Assembly (NCBI GenBank): GCA_016935985.1
Contig: JAFGPW010000002.1
Span: 1 to 64,000, forward strand
Length of the DNA stretch: 64,000 nucleotides
Origin: Candidatus Woesearchaeota archaeon
Lineage (GTDB): Archaea; Nanobdellota; Nanobdellia; Woesearchaeales; JAFGPW01
Direction of reading: 5' to 3'
The position numbers were made by a program, and so were the translations under genes. Shown piece after piece: positions 51,235 through 58,567 of this stretch. Every line of letters starts with the position of its first letter. Positions within the stretch are counted from its first letter, which is position 1. Under the pieces are notes generated by a model. The model did not search any database. It was not told where the DNA came from and was given only the letters and a program-made list of their open reading frames with translations.

Positions 51235-52539
51235 CTACGGCCGCAATCTCGTGGGCCCGCGGTAGACGAAGGTCACTTCCCTGACATTTTCGAGACCGGT
51301 CATGTTCATGAGCATCCGTGTCAGCCCGAATCCTAGACCGCCGTGGGGCGGCATGCCATACCTGAAGAAATCGAGGTAGGATTTGATGGAGGCTGGATTG
51401 ACTCCCTTCTCATGCACCTGGTCGAGCAGGATGTCGTACCGGTGCTCGCGCTGGGCTCCTGTGGTGACCTCGAGCCCCTTCCAGAGCAGGTCGAAGCTTT
51501 TGGTGACCGTCGGCCTGTCCGGGAATCGCATATGGTAGAACGGCCTCGCGCCCGCCGGGTAATCGGTCACGAACACGAACTCATGGTCGTGCGTCTCCTT
51601 TATGTGCTTCGCAAGCCTTCGTTCGCCCTCAGGGTCCAGGTCGCCCTTCGTCTCCCGTGGGATGGTATAGCCTTGGCCCTTGATGATCTCGTACGCTTCG
51701 GGAATCGTCACCCGCGGGAAGGGGGTCTCCGGTACGGCGGTCTCTATTCCATAGGTGCGTCTGATCTCATCGCCGTGCCTGTCGGCGACGGACTTGAGCA
51801 CATGCTGCAGCCATCGCTCCTCTATCCCCATGACCTCTTCGTGCGAGTCGATCCAGGAGATCTCCATGTCGACGCTCGTGAACTCAGTGTCATGGCGCGG
51901 GGTGAACGACCTGTTCGCCCTGAAGACCGGGCCTATCTCGAAGACGCGGTCGAAGCCAGCGGCCATCGCCATCTGCTTGTAGAACTGGGGTGACTGCGCG
52001 AGCGACGCCTCCTGCCCGAAGTAGTCGAGCTTGAAGAGCTCGGCTCCGGATTCGGACGCCCCCTCGACCAGCTTTGGGGAGTGGATCTCGACGAACCCGT
52101 TCTGCAGCCAGAACTCACGCATCGCATGCTCTGCGGTCGTCTGGACCCTGAAAATGAGGTATTTCTCTTGCTGCCGCAGGTCGAGGTGGCGCCAGTCGAG
52201 CCGCGCGTCGATTCCTGATCCAGGAGAGATGGGGAACGGCTGATGCGGGGTGCTCGCCGGCTCGATTGAATCGATGACGATCTCATACCCCTGCAATTTC
52301 GCCTCGCTCTGGACGAGCCTGCCGCCTATCCTCACCGGGGTCTGGACCGCGAGCGAGCCCAGGAGGTCATCGAGGGATCCGCCCCCCTTGAAATTGACCG
52401 CTTGTACCGAGCCGGTATGGTCCCTGATGACCAGGAACTGCATCTTCTTCTGGTCCCTCACCCTATCGACCCACCCAGCGACGCTCACCTGCGCGCCAAC
52501 ATAAGAACCAAGATCCTTGATGAGGATGCGCTTTTCCAT
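51235..52539 (-). CDS. aspS: Aspartyl-tRNA synthetase, archaeal type
   Basis: 434 aa from ATG 52539 (MEKRILIKDLGSYVGAQ). N-terminal OB fold (VSVAGWVDRVRDQKKMQFLV) then class II core with motif 2 VFEIGPVFRANRSFTPRHDT and EFTSVDMEISW, and motif 3 PHGGLGFGLTRMLMNM ... GPTRLRP. Length and C-terminal GLENVREVTFVYRGPTRL match housekeeping archaeal AspRS, so it is probably the cellular enzyme. Heading an operon with methyltransferases, a PLP enzyme and a second OB-fold fragment is unusual. Confidence 0.93.
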   Translation of the reverse strand: MEKRILIKDLGSYVGAQVSVAGWVDRVRDQKKMQFLVIRDHTGSVQAVNFKGGGSLDDLLGSLAVQTPVRIGGRLVQSEAKLQGYEIVIDSIEPASTPHQPFPISPGSGIDARLDWRHLDLRQQEKYLIFRVQTTAEHAMREFWLQNGFVEIHSPKLVEGASESGAELFKLDYFGQEASLAQSPQFYKQMAMAAGFDRVFEIGPVFRANRSFTPRHDTEFTSVDMEISWIDSHEEVMGIEERWLQHVLKSVADRHGDEIRRTYGIETAVPETPFPRVTIPEAYEIIKGQGYTIPRETKGDLDPEGERRLAKHIKETHDHEFVFVTDYPAGARPFYHMRFPDRPTVTKSFDLLWKGLEVTTGAQREHRYDILLDQVHEKGVNPASIKSYLDFFRYGMPPHGGLGFGLTRMLMNMTGLENVREVTFVYRGPTRLRP

Positions 52540-52563
52540 ACCGTACTCAGGGTATTCTCCTTG

Positions 52564-52593
52564 CATTTAAATAAGTTACTATTATATGGTAAC
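52564..52593 (-). promoter_or_regulatory. aspS operon promoter with inverted repeat
   Basis: Two AT-rich boxes on minus, CTTATTTAAATG (about 52564-52575) and CCATATAATAG (about 52580-52590). GTTAC (52575-52579) and GTAAC (52589-52593) form an inverted repeat across the second box, an operator-like layout. Confidence 0.4.
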
Positions 52594-52737
52594 ACTTTTT
52601 TCAATATTTCGAATCTTAGGCGTGCAATCCCCCGAGCTACACCTGTCGTAGGGTTCTGTCAACTCTATTTTTTCATTTTTTTTTATATATTAAAATTATT
52701 TTCATTATTTGAATATTTTTCCACATTTTTCACCAAA

Positions 52738-52748
52738 CTTATAAATAG
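52738..52748 (+). promoter_or_regulatory. Box A promoter of the AsnA/TIM-barrel chimera
   Basis: CTTATAAATAG about 30 nt before ATG 52778. The 150 nt before it are T-rich and carry nothing else I can identify. Confidence 0.6.
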
Positions 52749-52777
52749 GAGTTGGTCGATTCCGCTTTCTGATCACT

Positions 52778-53872
52778 ATGCCCTCGAACCAACTGCTCCC
52801 CAAAGGATATCGCAGCCACCTGGACCTGCTCGAGACCGAGCGGGCGATCAAGCTCGTCAAGGACTTCTTCCAGACCGCGCTCGCCCGCGAACTCGGTCTG
52901 CGGCGCGTCTCCGCGCCGCGCTTCGTCCGCAAGGGGTCAGGGGTGAACGACGACCTCAACGGCACCGAACGCAAGGTCACCTTCAAGGTGCGCTATGACG
53001 GTGACGCCGATGTGGAGGTGGTCTTCTCGCTCGCCAAATGGAAGCGTATGGCCCTCGCCGACTACGGATTCAAGGAGGGCGAAGGATTGTATACCGACAT
53101 GGACGCCATCCGCCCCGACGAGGAGGTGCTCGACAACCTGCACTCGGTCTACGTCGACCAGTGGGACTGGGAGAAGATAATGGCGCCTGATGAGCGGACG
53201 CTCGACCATTTGAAGGCGACGGTACGGAAGATCTACTCGGTCATGCGGCAAACGGAGGCGTTCGTGCATCGGGAGTATCCAGCGATCGTTCCGGCGCTGC
53301 CTGCGGAGATAGCGTTCGTGCACGCGGAAGAGCTCGAGGAGCGGTTCCCCCGGCTCTCGCCCCGCGAGCGCGAGGACGCGTCGTGCACGACGGGGAACGC
53401 GCTGCGCTTCTTCGAGCGGCACGCGGACCCGCGGATCATGGTCGAGAACGTTCCGCCGTTCTCGAAGGGAATCGTCCACATGGGGACGCTCCCCGAGGAG
53501 ATCCGACCGTTCCTCGATATCGGCCTCGGCTTCAACCTGGACTTCAACCACGCCGCCGAGAACGCGGTCTACAGGAGGCTTGACGTCGCGGACCTCTGGC
53601 GGCGCTTCCTCGCGCTCAGGCCCCGGCACTTCCACTGCTCCGACGTGGTCCTCTCCACGGTGCGGGAGGCCGGTTGGGACGAGGAGCACCTCAACTTCGG
53701 CGAGGGCACGATGGACCTCGCGAAGGTGCGAGAGCTCCTCCCCGACGACGCATGGGTGACGCTCGAGACGCCTGGCATCCTCGAGAGGCAGAAGGCGGAC
53801 ATCGCGTTCATGCGGGCGCGGGACCGGCGACCCCAAAACTTAAATACCCCTCATCCTCCTCCCGTCCCATGA
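52778..53872 (+). CDS. Chimeric protein: N-terminal half of bacterial-type AsnA fused to a half TIM-barrel isomerase
   Basis: 364 aa. Residues 1-200 align with aspartate-ammonia ligase AsnA: FVRKGSGVNDDLNGTERKV, VVFSLAKWKRMALADYGFKE, GEGLYTDMDAIRPDEEVLDN, LHSVYVDQWDWEKIM, HAEELEERFPRLSPRERED. The AsnA C-terminal half (with the motif 3 Arg) is absent. From about residue 201 the sequence is instead the second half of a xylose-isomerase-like barrel: RIMVENVPPFSKG, FLDIGLGFNLDFNHAAENAV, HFHCSDVVLST, LNFGEGTMDL, WVTLETPGI. Neither half has a complete active site. The end reads through the NUDIX promoter and overlaps its ATG by 4 nt. Confidence 0.85.
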   Translation: MPSNQLLPKGYRSHLDLLETERAIKLVKDFFQTALARELGLRRVSAPRFVRKGSGVNDDLNGTERKVTFKVRYDGDADVEVVFSLAKWKRMALADYGFKEGEGLYTDMDAIRPDEEVLDNLHSVYVDQWDWEKIMAPDERTLDHLKATVRKIYSVMRQTEAFVHREYPAIVPALPAEIAFVHAEELEERFPRLSPREREDASCTTGNALRFFERHADPRIMVENVPPFSKGIVHMGTLPEEIRPFLDIGLGFNLDFNHAAENAVYRRLDVADLWRRFLALRPRHFHCSDVVLSTVREAGWDEEHLNFGEGTMDLAKVRELLPDDAWVTLETPGILERQKADIAFMRARDRRPQNLNTPHPPPVP

Positions 53873-54306
53873 AGCGGAAGCGACGGCCGGGGGTGGGGGT
53901 CGGCATCATGCTGCTCCGCGACGGGAACGTCCTTCTCGGCAGGCGGCACCACGACCCGGAGAAGGCGGACTCCGAGCTCCACGGCGAGGGCACCTGGACC
54001 ATGCCCGGTGGCGGGGTCGAGTGGATGGAGCCCTACCTCGACGCCGCGGTGCGCGAGGTGAAGGAAGAGACGAACATCACGGTCCGGAAAGAGGACCTGC
54101 GGCTCTTCACCGTCAAGGACGACATGGCGAAGGACGCGCACTTCCTCACCGTCGGGCTGCTCTGCGAGGAGAGCGACGGCGAGGCCCATGTCATGGAGCC
54201 CGATGAGATCGTCGAGTGGAGATGGTTCCCTCTCGACCGGCTGCCGAGGCCCATCTTCCCGCCGAGCAGGAAGATCCTCGACGAGTATTCTAAGAATGCG
54301 GGATGA
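53869..54306 (+). CDS. NUDIX hydrolase 3
   Basis: 145 aa. NUDIX box GGGVEWMEPYLDAAVREVKE plus ETNI (residues about 48-70), preceded by GVGVGIMLLRDGNVLLGRRH. The LGRRH and TWTMPGGGV pattern resembles archaeal ADP-ribose or nucleoside-diphosphate-type hydrolases; substrate open. Box A ACTTAAATAC (about 53838-53847) is 25 nt before ATG 53869, so its mRNA is leaderless even though the upstream frame overlaps. Convergent 17-nt overlap with the HAD gene. Confidence 0.9.
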   Translation: MKRKRRPGVGVGIMLLRDGNVLLGRRHHDPEKADSELHGEGTWTMPGGGVEWMEPYLDAAVREVKEETNITVRKEDLRLFTVKDDMAKDAHFLTVGLLCEESDGEAHVMEPDEIVEWRWFPLDRLPRPIFPPSRKILDEYSKNAG

Positions 54307-54928
54307 GCGGCAGGACCTTCCGCAGGTCGTCCGACTCCACGACGTGCGTCGCGAGCCGCTTGAGGTCCTTGCTGTGCGAGTTGAACGCGACCGAGGTCCC
54401 GACCTCGCGGAAGACCGCGATGTCGATCGCATCGTCGCCGACATAGACCGTGTCTGCGAGCGTGGTGCCGAGCTCGGCGACCAGGCCTTTCAGAACCGCG
54501 AGCTTCTTCTCAGGGTCGCCCGCGACCGGCCACCGGAACGCGCCGGTGACGATGCCGTCCTCGATCACGAGCTCGTTCGCGTAGATGAAGTCGATGCTGA
54601 GGTCCTCCTGCGCGCGCCGGGCGAGGAGCAGGGACGACCCCGAGATGATCGCGGTCGTATAGCCCCTGCCTTTGAGCTCGGCGAACGTCTCCTCCACGCC
54701 GGGAAGATAAGGGATAGAGCCGATGAGCGAGAGGAACGGCGCAGCGTCCCTCCCCTTCCAGAGCCTTCCTACTACCTCCTCGACGAGCCGCGCGTAATCG
54801 GCGTGCACGTACTTCGCGGTGAGCTCCCGTCCCTCCTCATAGGTGCCGAACGCCCGGTGTGCCTCCATCCAGACGTTCGTCGGCCTGAAGATGACGCCGT
54901 CCATGTCGAAGCAGATGAGGCGTGCCAT
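54290..54928 (-). CDS. HAD-superfamily phosphatase (SerB-like)
   Basis: 212 aa. HAD motifs in order: FDMDGVIF (nucleophile Asp), ISGSS, DPEKKLAVLKG (Lys) and VYVGDDAIDIAVF. A helical cap lies between motifs I and II. Spacing matches phosphoserine phosphatase-like enzymes. Start 2 nt after the Rossmann-fold gene stop, so it is the second gene of a two-gene operon. Confidence 0.85.
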   Translation of the reverse strand: MARLICFDMDGVIFRPTNVWMEAHRAFGTYEEGRELTAKYVHADYARLVEEVVGRLWKGRDAAPFLSLIGSIPYLPGVEETFAELKGRGYTTAIISGSSLLLARRAQEDLSIDFIYANELVIEDGIVTGAFRWPVAGDPEKKLAVLKGLVAELGTTLADTVYVGDDAIDIAVFREVGTSVAFNSHSKDLKRLATHVVESDDLRKVLPLIPHS

Positions 54929-54930
54929 TC

Positions 54931-55461
54931 TCAGAGGTGCTTCTCGAGCTCCTTCAGCGACGAGACGTAGGTCACCGGGATCTCCTCCCCGATCTCAGGA
55001 GGGAGCTTCCCTGACATGGTGTTCGCGAACCACATGACCTTCGTCCGGTTGCCGAGGTAGCGCGCGTGGTACTTGAGAACGCAGAACTCGCGCATGATGC
55101 CAGGCGACATGCCGACGATCACGCAGACGTCGCCTGACGCGGCGATCTCGCCGTCGGCGTCGTACCAGTGGTTCGCCTCGACCTGCTCGTCGAGCATCGG
55201 GAGATTGGCCCTGATGTGCTCGATGCCGTACTCGGTGTCGTGCAGCGGCACGAGGCCGAGGAGCCTCGGGCCCCCTGCCTTCTTGTACGCCTTCGCGACC
55301 TCGGTCGGGACGCCGCGATCGGGGATGATGATGAGCTCATGTCCCCTCTCCGCAAGGAGCCTGCCGAGCCCGGCGATCAGCTCTTCGAGCTCATTTTTGC
55401 GCACCGCGGTATGCCGGGGTATCTTTGTCAGGTCTCCGGATCCGAGGACGACGACTCTCAT
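54931..55461 (-). CDS. Rossmann-like nucleotide-binding protein (possible SLOG/LOG-type)
   Basis: 176 aa. Begins MRVVVLGSGDLTKIPRH, with ELIIIPDRGVPTEVAKAYKK, VCVIVGMSPGIMREFCVLKY and KVMWFANTMSG; the alternating beta/alpha order and GMSPG loop resemble SLOG-like nucleotide-binding folds, but the typical PGG-GT-E motif of LOG proteins is missing. Box A GTATTTAAAG on minus at about 55487-55496. Paired with the HAD phosphatase, a nucleotide- or sugar-phosphate role is plausible. Confidence 0.65.
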   Translation of the reverse strand: MRVVVLGSGDLTKIPRHTAVRKNELEELIAGLGRLLAERGHELIIIPDRGVPTEVAKAYKKAGGPRLLGLVPLHDTEYGIEHIRANLPMLDEQVEANHWYDADGEIAASGDVCVIVGMSPGIMREFCVLKYHARYLGNRTKVMWFANTMSGKLPPEIGEEIPVTYVSSLKELEKHL

Positions 55462-55644
55462 GGATGAGGGGTGGGCTGTATCCCTTTAAATACTTTATCG
55501 AGGATTCTTGGATAGGGGGGCAGGAGGTCGGGGATGCGGCGCGCCTCAAGAGCGCAACTTAACAATGTTTATATAGGGGAGCATCAGACCCTCTCCTGTC
55601 GCTGATACGACAGATCTTCTCGAATGATCATGAGGTGATTGATG

Positions 55645-56253
55645 ATGCCCCATACGCTCCCCGCATTGGGATACGCATACGACGCGCTCGAGCCCCACAT
55701 CGACGCGCGGACGATGGAGATACACCACACCAAGCACCACCAGGCCTATGTCGACAGGCTCAACGCGGCGCTCGCGAAGCGCCCGGAGCTCGACGGGAAA
55801 GACGTCGCCTGGCTGCTCAGGAACCTGGACAAGCTGCCTGAGGACATCAGGTCGGACGTCAGGAACCACGGCGGCGGTGTCTGGAACCACGCCTTCTTCT
55901 GGAAGACGCTGAAGAAGGGGACGAAGCCGCACGGGCCGGTGCTCGACGCGATCAACCGGCAGTGGGGGGGCTTCGACGCGTTCAAGAAGGCGTTCTCAGA
56001 GGCCGCGATGGGACGCTTCGGGTCAGGATGGGCGTGGCTCGGCCTGGACACGGATGGCAGGATCCACATCGGCTCCACCGCCAACCAGGACTCGCCGGTC
56101 AGCGAGGGCCACACACCGCTGCTCGCGATCGACGTCTGGGAGCACGCCTACTACCTGAAATACCAGAACCGCAGGAACGAGTACGTCGAGGCGTTCTGGA
56201 ACGTCATCGACTGGGACGAGGTCGACAGGCGCTATCAGGAAGCGAAGAAGTGA
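55645..56253 (+). CDS. sodA: Superoxide dismutase (Fe/Mn)
   Basis: 202 aa. Metal ligands: first His in YDALEPHIDARTMEIHHTKH, second His in WNHAFFWKTL, and Asp/His in LLAIDVWEHAYYLKYQNRR. Also QWGGFDAFKKAF and FGSGWAWLGLD. Converts superoxide to oxygen and peroxide. Three tandem start codons; ATG 55645 has the best distance from GAGGTGA. Box A TGTTTATATA at about 55565-55574. Shows exposure to oxygen at least part of the time. Confidence 0.95.
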   Translation: MPHTLPALGYAYDALEPHIDARTMEIHHTKHHQAYVDRLNAALAKRPELDGKDVAWLLRNLDKLPEDIRSDVRNHGGGVWNHAFFWKTLKKGTKPHGPVLDAINRQWGGFDAFKKAFSEAAMGRFGSGWAWLGLDTDGRIHIGSTANQDSPVSEGHTPLLAIDVWEHAYYLKYQNRRNEYVEAFWNVIDWDEVDRRYQEAKK

Positions 56254-56309
56254 GGTGATAGCCATGTGCGCAAGACCGAAATGAACGGACCAGGACACAG
56301 CGCCTTTTT

Positions 56310-56693
56310 TCACTTATTTTTCCTGACGTCGGCCTTGAGGTCGACCCCTCCGGCGAGAGGGTTGCCGTGGCCGCCCCTGACCCTCGCCACCGGGAACCGC
56401 TGCTCGTACTCGTCGAGGACATCGATGAGCGCCTTCTCCGAGTCGATCCCGCAGATGTGAGCGATCTTCAGGACGAGATAGAGCATGTCGCCGATGAAGT
56501 TCTCCGCCTCTGCCCTGTTCTCCTCGATCAGCCGCCTCCCCACCTCGGGCGGCACCCACTTGATGATGTTCCAGAACTCGCCTATCTCCTCGCTCATGTT
56601 GAGGAGCAGGTCCTTGATCTCCGCATCCTTCGACCAGTCGCGCGCGTCGTTGAACGCGCCTACCTTCCTCTGCAGCTCGAGCAACAGTATCAC
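56310..56693 (-). CDS. MazG-like nucleotide pyrophosphohydrolase
   Basis: 127 aa. All-alpha MazG/dUTPase-like fold: DLLLNMSEEIGEFWNIIKWV supplies the E-x-x-E pair and ENFIGDMLYLVLKIAHICGI the second acidic helix with E-x-x-D. Binds magnesium and hydrolyses dNTPs or modified NTPs. The start is ambiguous: GTG 56693 or TTG 56684; both follow GAGGGGTGA. Tail after FPVARVRGGHG is basic. Confidence 0.85.
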   Translation of the reverse strand: MILLLELQRKVGAFNDARDWSKDAEIKDLLLNMSEEIGEFWNIIKWVPPEVGRRLIEENRAEAENFIGDMLYLVLKIAHICGIDSEKALIDVLDEYEQRFPVARVRGGHGNPLAGGVDLKADVRKNK

Positions 56694-56799
56694 CCCTCAG
56701 CGTCGGCCGTACCGCTCCTATAATAACCTTTCTTCTGCCTCTCTCCCGGGCAGCGCACCTCCACAACGCTTATTAACCCTCCTGCCGATCCATCCTGCC

Positions 56800-57834
56800 A
56801 TGAGACCCCGTATCGTCATCGTCGGCGCGGGCTTCGCCGGCCTTGCCGCCTGCATCGCGCTCGAGCGGAGCGGCGTCATGGCGGACATCACGCTGATCGG
56901 CAGGGACGAGAGCTTCGAGTACACGCCGGCGCTCCATCTCTGCACGACGCGGCCCGAGCGGCTCCGGAGGATCATGATGCCCCTCGTCTCCTATCCCTGC
57001 TTCGTGCAGGACGAGATCGTGAGGGTGGAGAAAGGCCGCGCCGTCGGCGCGAAGGGCAGCTACCCGTTCGACCACTGCATCGTCGCCACCGGCTCGGGCA
57101 CCAGCTTCTACGGCAACGACTCCTTCAGGGAGCACGCCGTCGAGTTCAAGCGCGTGAAGGACATCGCGGCGATCAGGGAGCGGTTGCCGACGGCCGGGCG
57201 GATCGTCGTCATCGGCGGCGGCTACACCGGCGTCGAGGCGGCATCGGTCCTCGCGGCAGAGAGCGGCAAGGAGGTGCACCTCGTGCATCCGGGCGAGCTC
57301 GTCCTCGACTCGCTCTCGCGGAGCGCGGCGCGGTACGCGACGCGGTGGCTCAGGAAGAGGGGGGTCATGCTCCATCTCGGCCAGAGGGTCGAGCGCTGCG
57401 ATGAGGGCCGTGTCGTCCTCTCGTCAGGGACGCGCATCGAGTCCGGGCTCGTCATCCTCAGCGCGGGGATCGCGCCGAACGACGCGCTGCTCGGGAAGGA
57501 TCCTACGCTCAGGGCCGACCTCTCGCTCGCCTCCGACGTCCGCATCTTCGTCGCCGGCGACGCGGGGAGGAGCGGGCGCCTCCCGACCGCGCACAACGCG
57601 ATCATCGAAGGTTACCTCGCCGCCGACACGATCGTCGCGCGCATCAGGGGAATTCCGGCCCCTGCGCCGAAGCATCGCGACTGGCGCTTCCTCGCAGTCG
57701 CTCTCGGACGGCACTCAGGCTTCTTCACCTGGAGAGAGCGCATCATCCCCCACCCCTTCGTCGGGCTCTCGAAGCTGCTCATCGAGAGGATAGTCATGTG
57801 GGGGTTCAGGAACAGGGTGCGGCTCCCCTTCTGA
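56800..57834 (+). CDS. FAD-dependent pyridine nucleotide-disulfide oxidoreductase family (NDH-2-like)
   Basis: 344 aa. N-terminal FAD loop RIVIVGAGFAGLAACIALE, central NAD loop RIVVIGGGYTGVEAASVLAA, and the second FAD contact VRIFVAGDAGRSGRLPTAHN. No active-site CxxxxC disulfide, so it belongs with type II NADH dehydrogenases and sulfide-quinone-reductase-like enzymes. A C-terminal amphipathic part (LSKLLIERIVMWGFRNRVRL) could dock to the membrane. Leaderless: box A CTTATTAAC about 56769-56777. Confidence 0.88.
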   Translation: MRPRIVIVGAGFAGLAACIALERSGVMADITLIGRDESFEYTPALHLCTTRPERLRRIMMPLVSYPCFVQDEIVRVEKGRAVGAKGSYPFDHCIVATGSGTSFYGNDSFREHAVEFKRVKDIAAIRERLPTAGRIVVIGGGYTGVEAASVLAAESGKEVHLVHPGELVLDSLSRSAARYATRWLRKRGVMLHLGQRVERCDEGRVVLSSGTRIESGLVILSAGIAPNDALLGKDPTLRADLSLASDVRIFVAGDAGRSGRLPTAHNAIIEGYLAADTIVARIRGIPAPAPKHRDWRFLAVALGRHSGFFTWRERIIPHPFVGLSKLLIERIVMWGFRNRVRLPF

Positions 57835-57869
57835 TGACACGGTCCGGATACGATCCCCTCCCTGATGCC

Positions 57870-57891
57870 CGCCGGTTCCCCGCCGGTTCCT
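57870..57891. repeat. 11-bp tandem repeat x2 in intergenic gap
   Basis: CCGCCGGTTCC repeated twice head to tail in the 230-nt gap 57835-58064. The gap otherwise shows only a weak 41-codon plus-strand frame (57965-58090) that overlaps doxX; I do not call it. Confidence 0.5.
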
Positions 57892-58064
57892 CCTGCCAGC
57901 CTATGCTCCTCCCCTGCCGGTAAGGGCAATACACTCTATCGGTCAATAGGAAAAAGGGGATGTGATGGCAGGGATATCGAGCAAGGATGTCGGGTGCGAG
58001 GCAAGGGTAATGAGGACGAAAGGAGTGACCGAAGGACCAGATGAAGCACAGGCCTTCCGGATGC

Positions 58065-58481
58065 CTACCTGCGTTTCCTCTTCGGCGTGACGCAGCTGAG
58101 CATCGAGCAGTAGCCGGCTGTCCCGATGTACCTGACCATCACCGCCAGGAGCAGCAGCGGGAACCTGATGCCGCCCCAGCCCTGGCTCCGGTGCACGGTG
58201 ACGATCGCGACCGCCATTATGGTCGCGAGCAGGGCCGCCGGGACCGTCGTCCAGAGCCCGATGACGAGCAGGATGCCGCCGACGAGCTCGACCGTCCCGA
58301 CAAGATACGCGAGGAGGCCTGCGGCAGGGAAGCCGATGCCCGCGAGCATGCCGGAGAAGCCCTCAATCCCCGGCCCGCCGAACACGCCGAAGAGCTTGCC
58401 GGCGCCGGCGAGCATGAATATGATGCCTGCGACGGTCCGTATCAGGAGGTCGCCCCATTGAGCGAAATGCCGTGCTGTCAC
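58065..58481 (-). CDS. DoxX-family membrane protein
   Basis: 138 aa, four membrane helices. DoxX pattern: RTVAGIIFMLAGAGKLFGVF, LAYLVGTVELVGGILLVIGL and the late GGIRFPLLLLAVM. The family is linked to quinol oxidation or thiol homeostasis, but with no fixed reaction. GTG start at 58481; box A CTTTTATAC at about 58535-58543. A C-terminal YCSMLSC pair may be functional. Confidence 0.88.
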   Translation of the reverse strand: MTARHFAQWGDLLIRTVAGIIFMLAGAGKLFGVFGGPGIEGFSGMLAGIGFPAAGLLAYLVGTVELVGGILLVIGLWTTVPAALLATIMAVAIVTVHRSQGWGGIRFPLLLLAVMVRYIGTAGYCSMLSCVTPKRKRR

Positions 58482-58567
58482 TCCGTCTCACCCCATCCTG
58501 GCTGTTGTTTGCGCAGCGGTGCGGACGGCCTGTATAAAAGTTTTCGGGAAGCCATCTCCAGGCCGGT

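Noticed and set aside
52778-53380. First impression of a primase small subunit
   Set aside because: The SLAKWKR, GEGLYT and HSVYVDQWDWE motifs are those of AsnA, and no primase DxD motif is present.
57965-58090. 41-codon plus-strand frame
   Set aside because: Weak upstream signals, no recognisable motif and overlap with doxX; kept only as a note in the gap entry.
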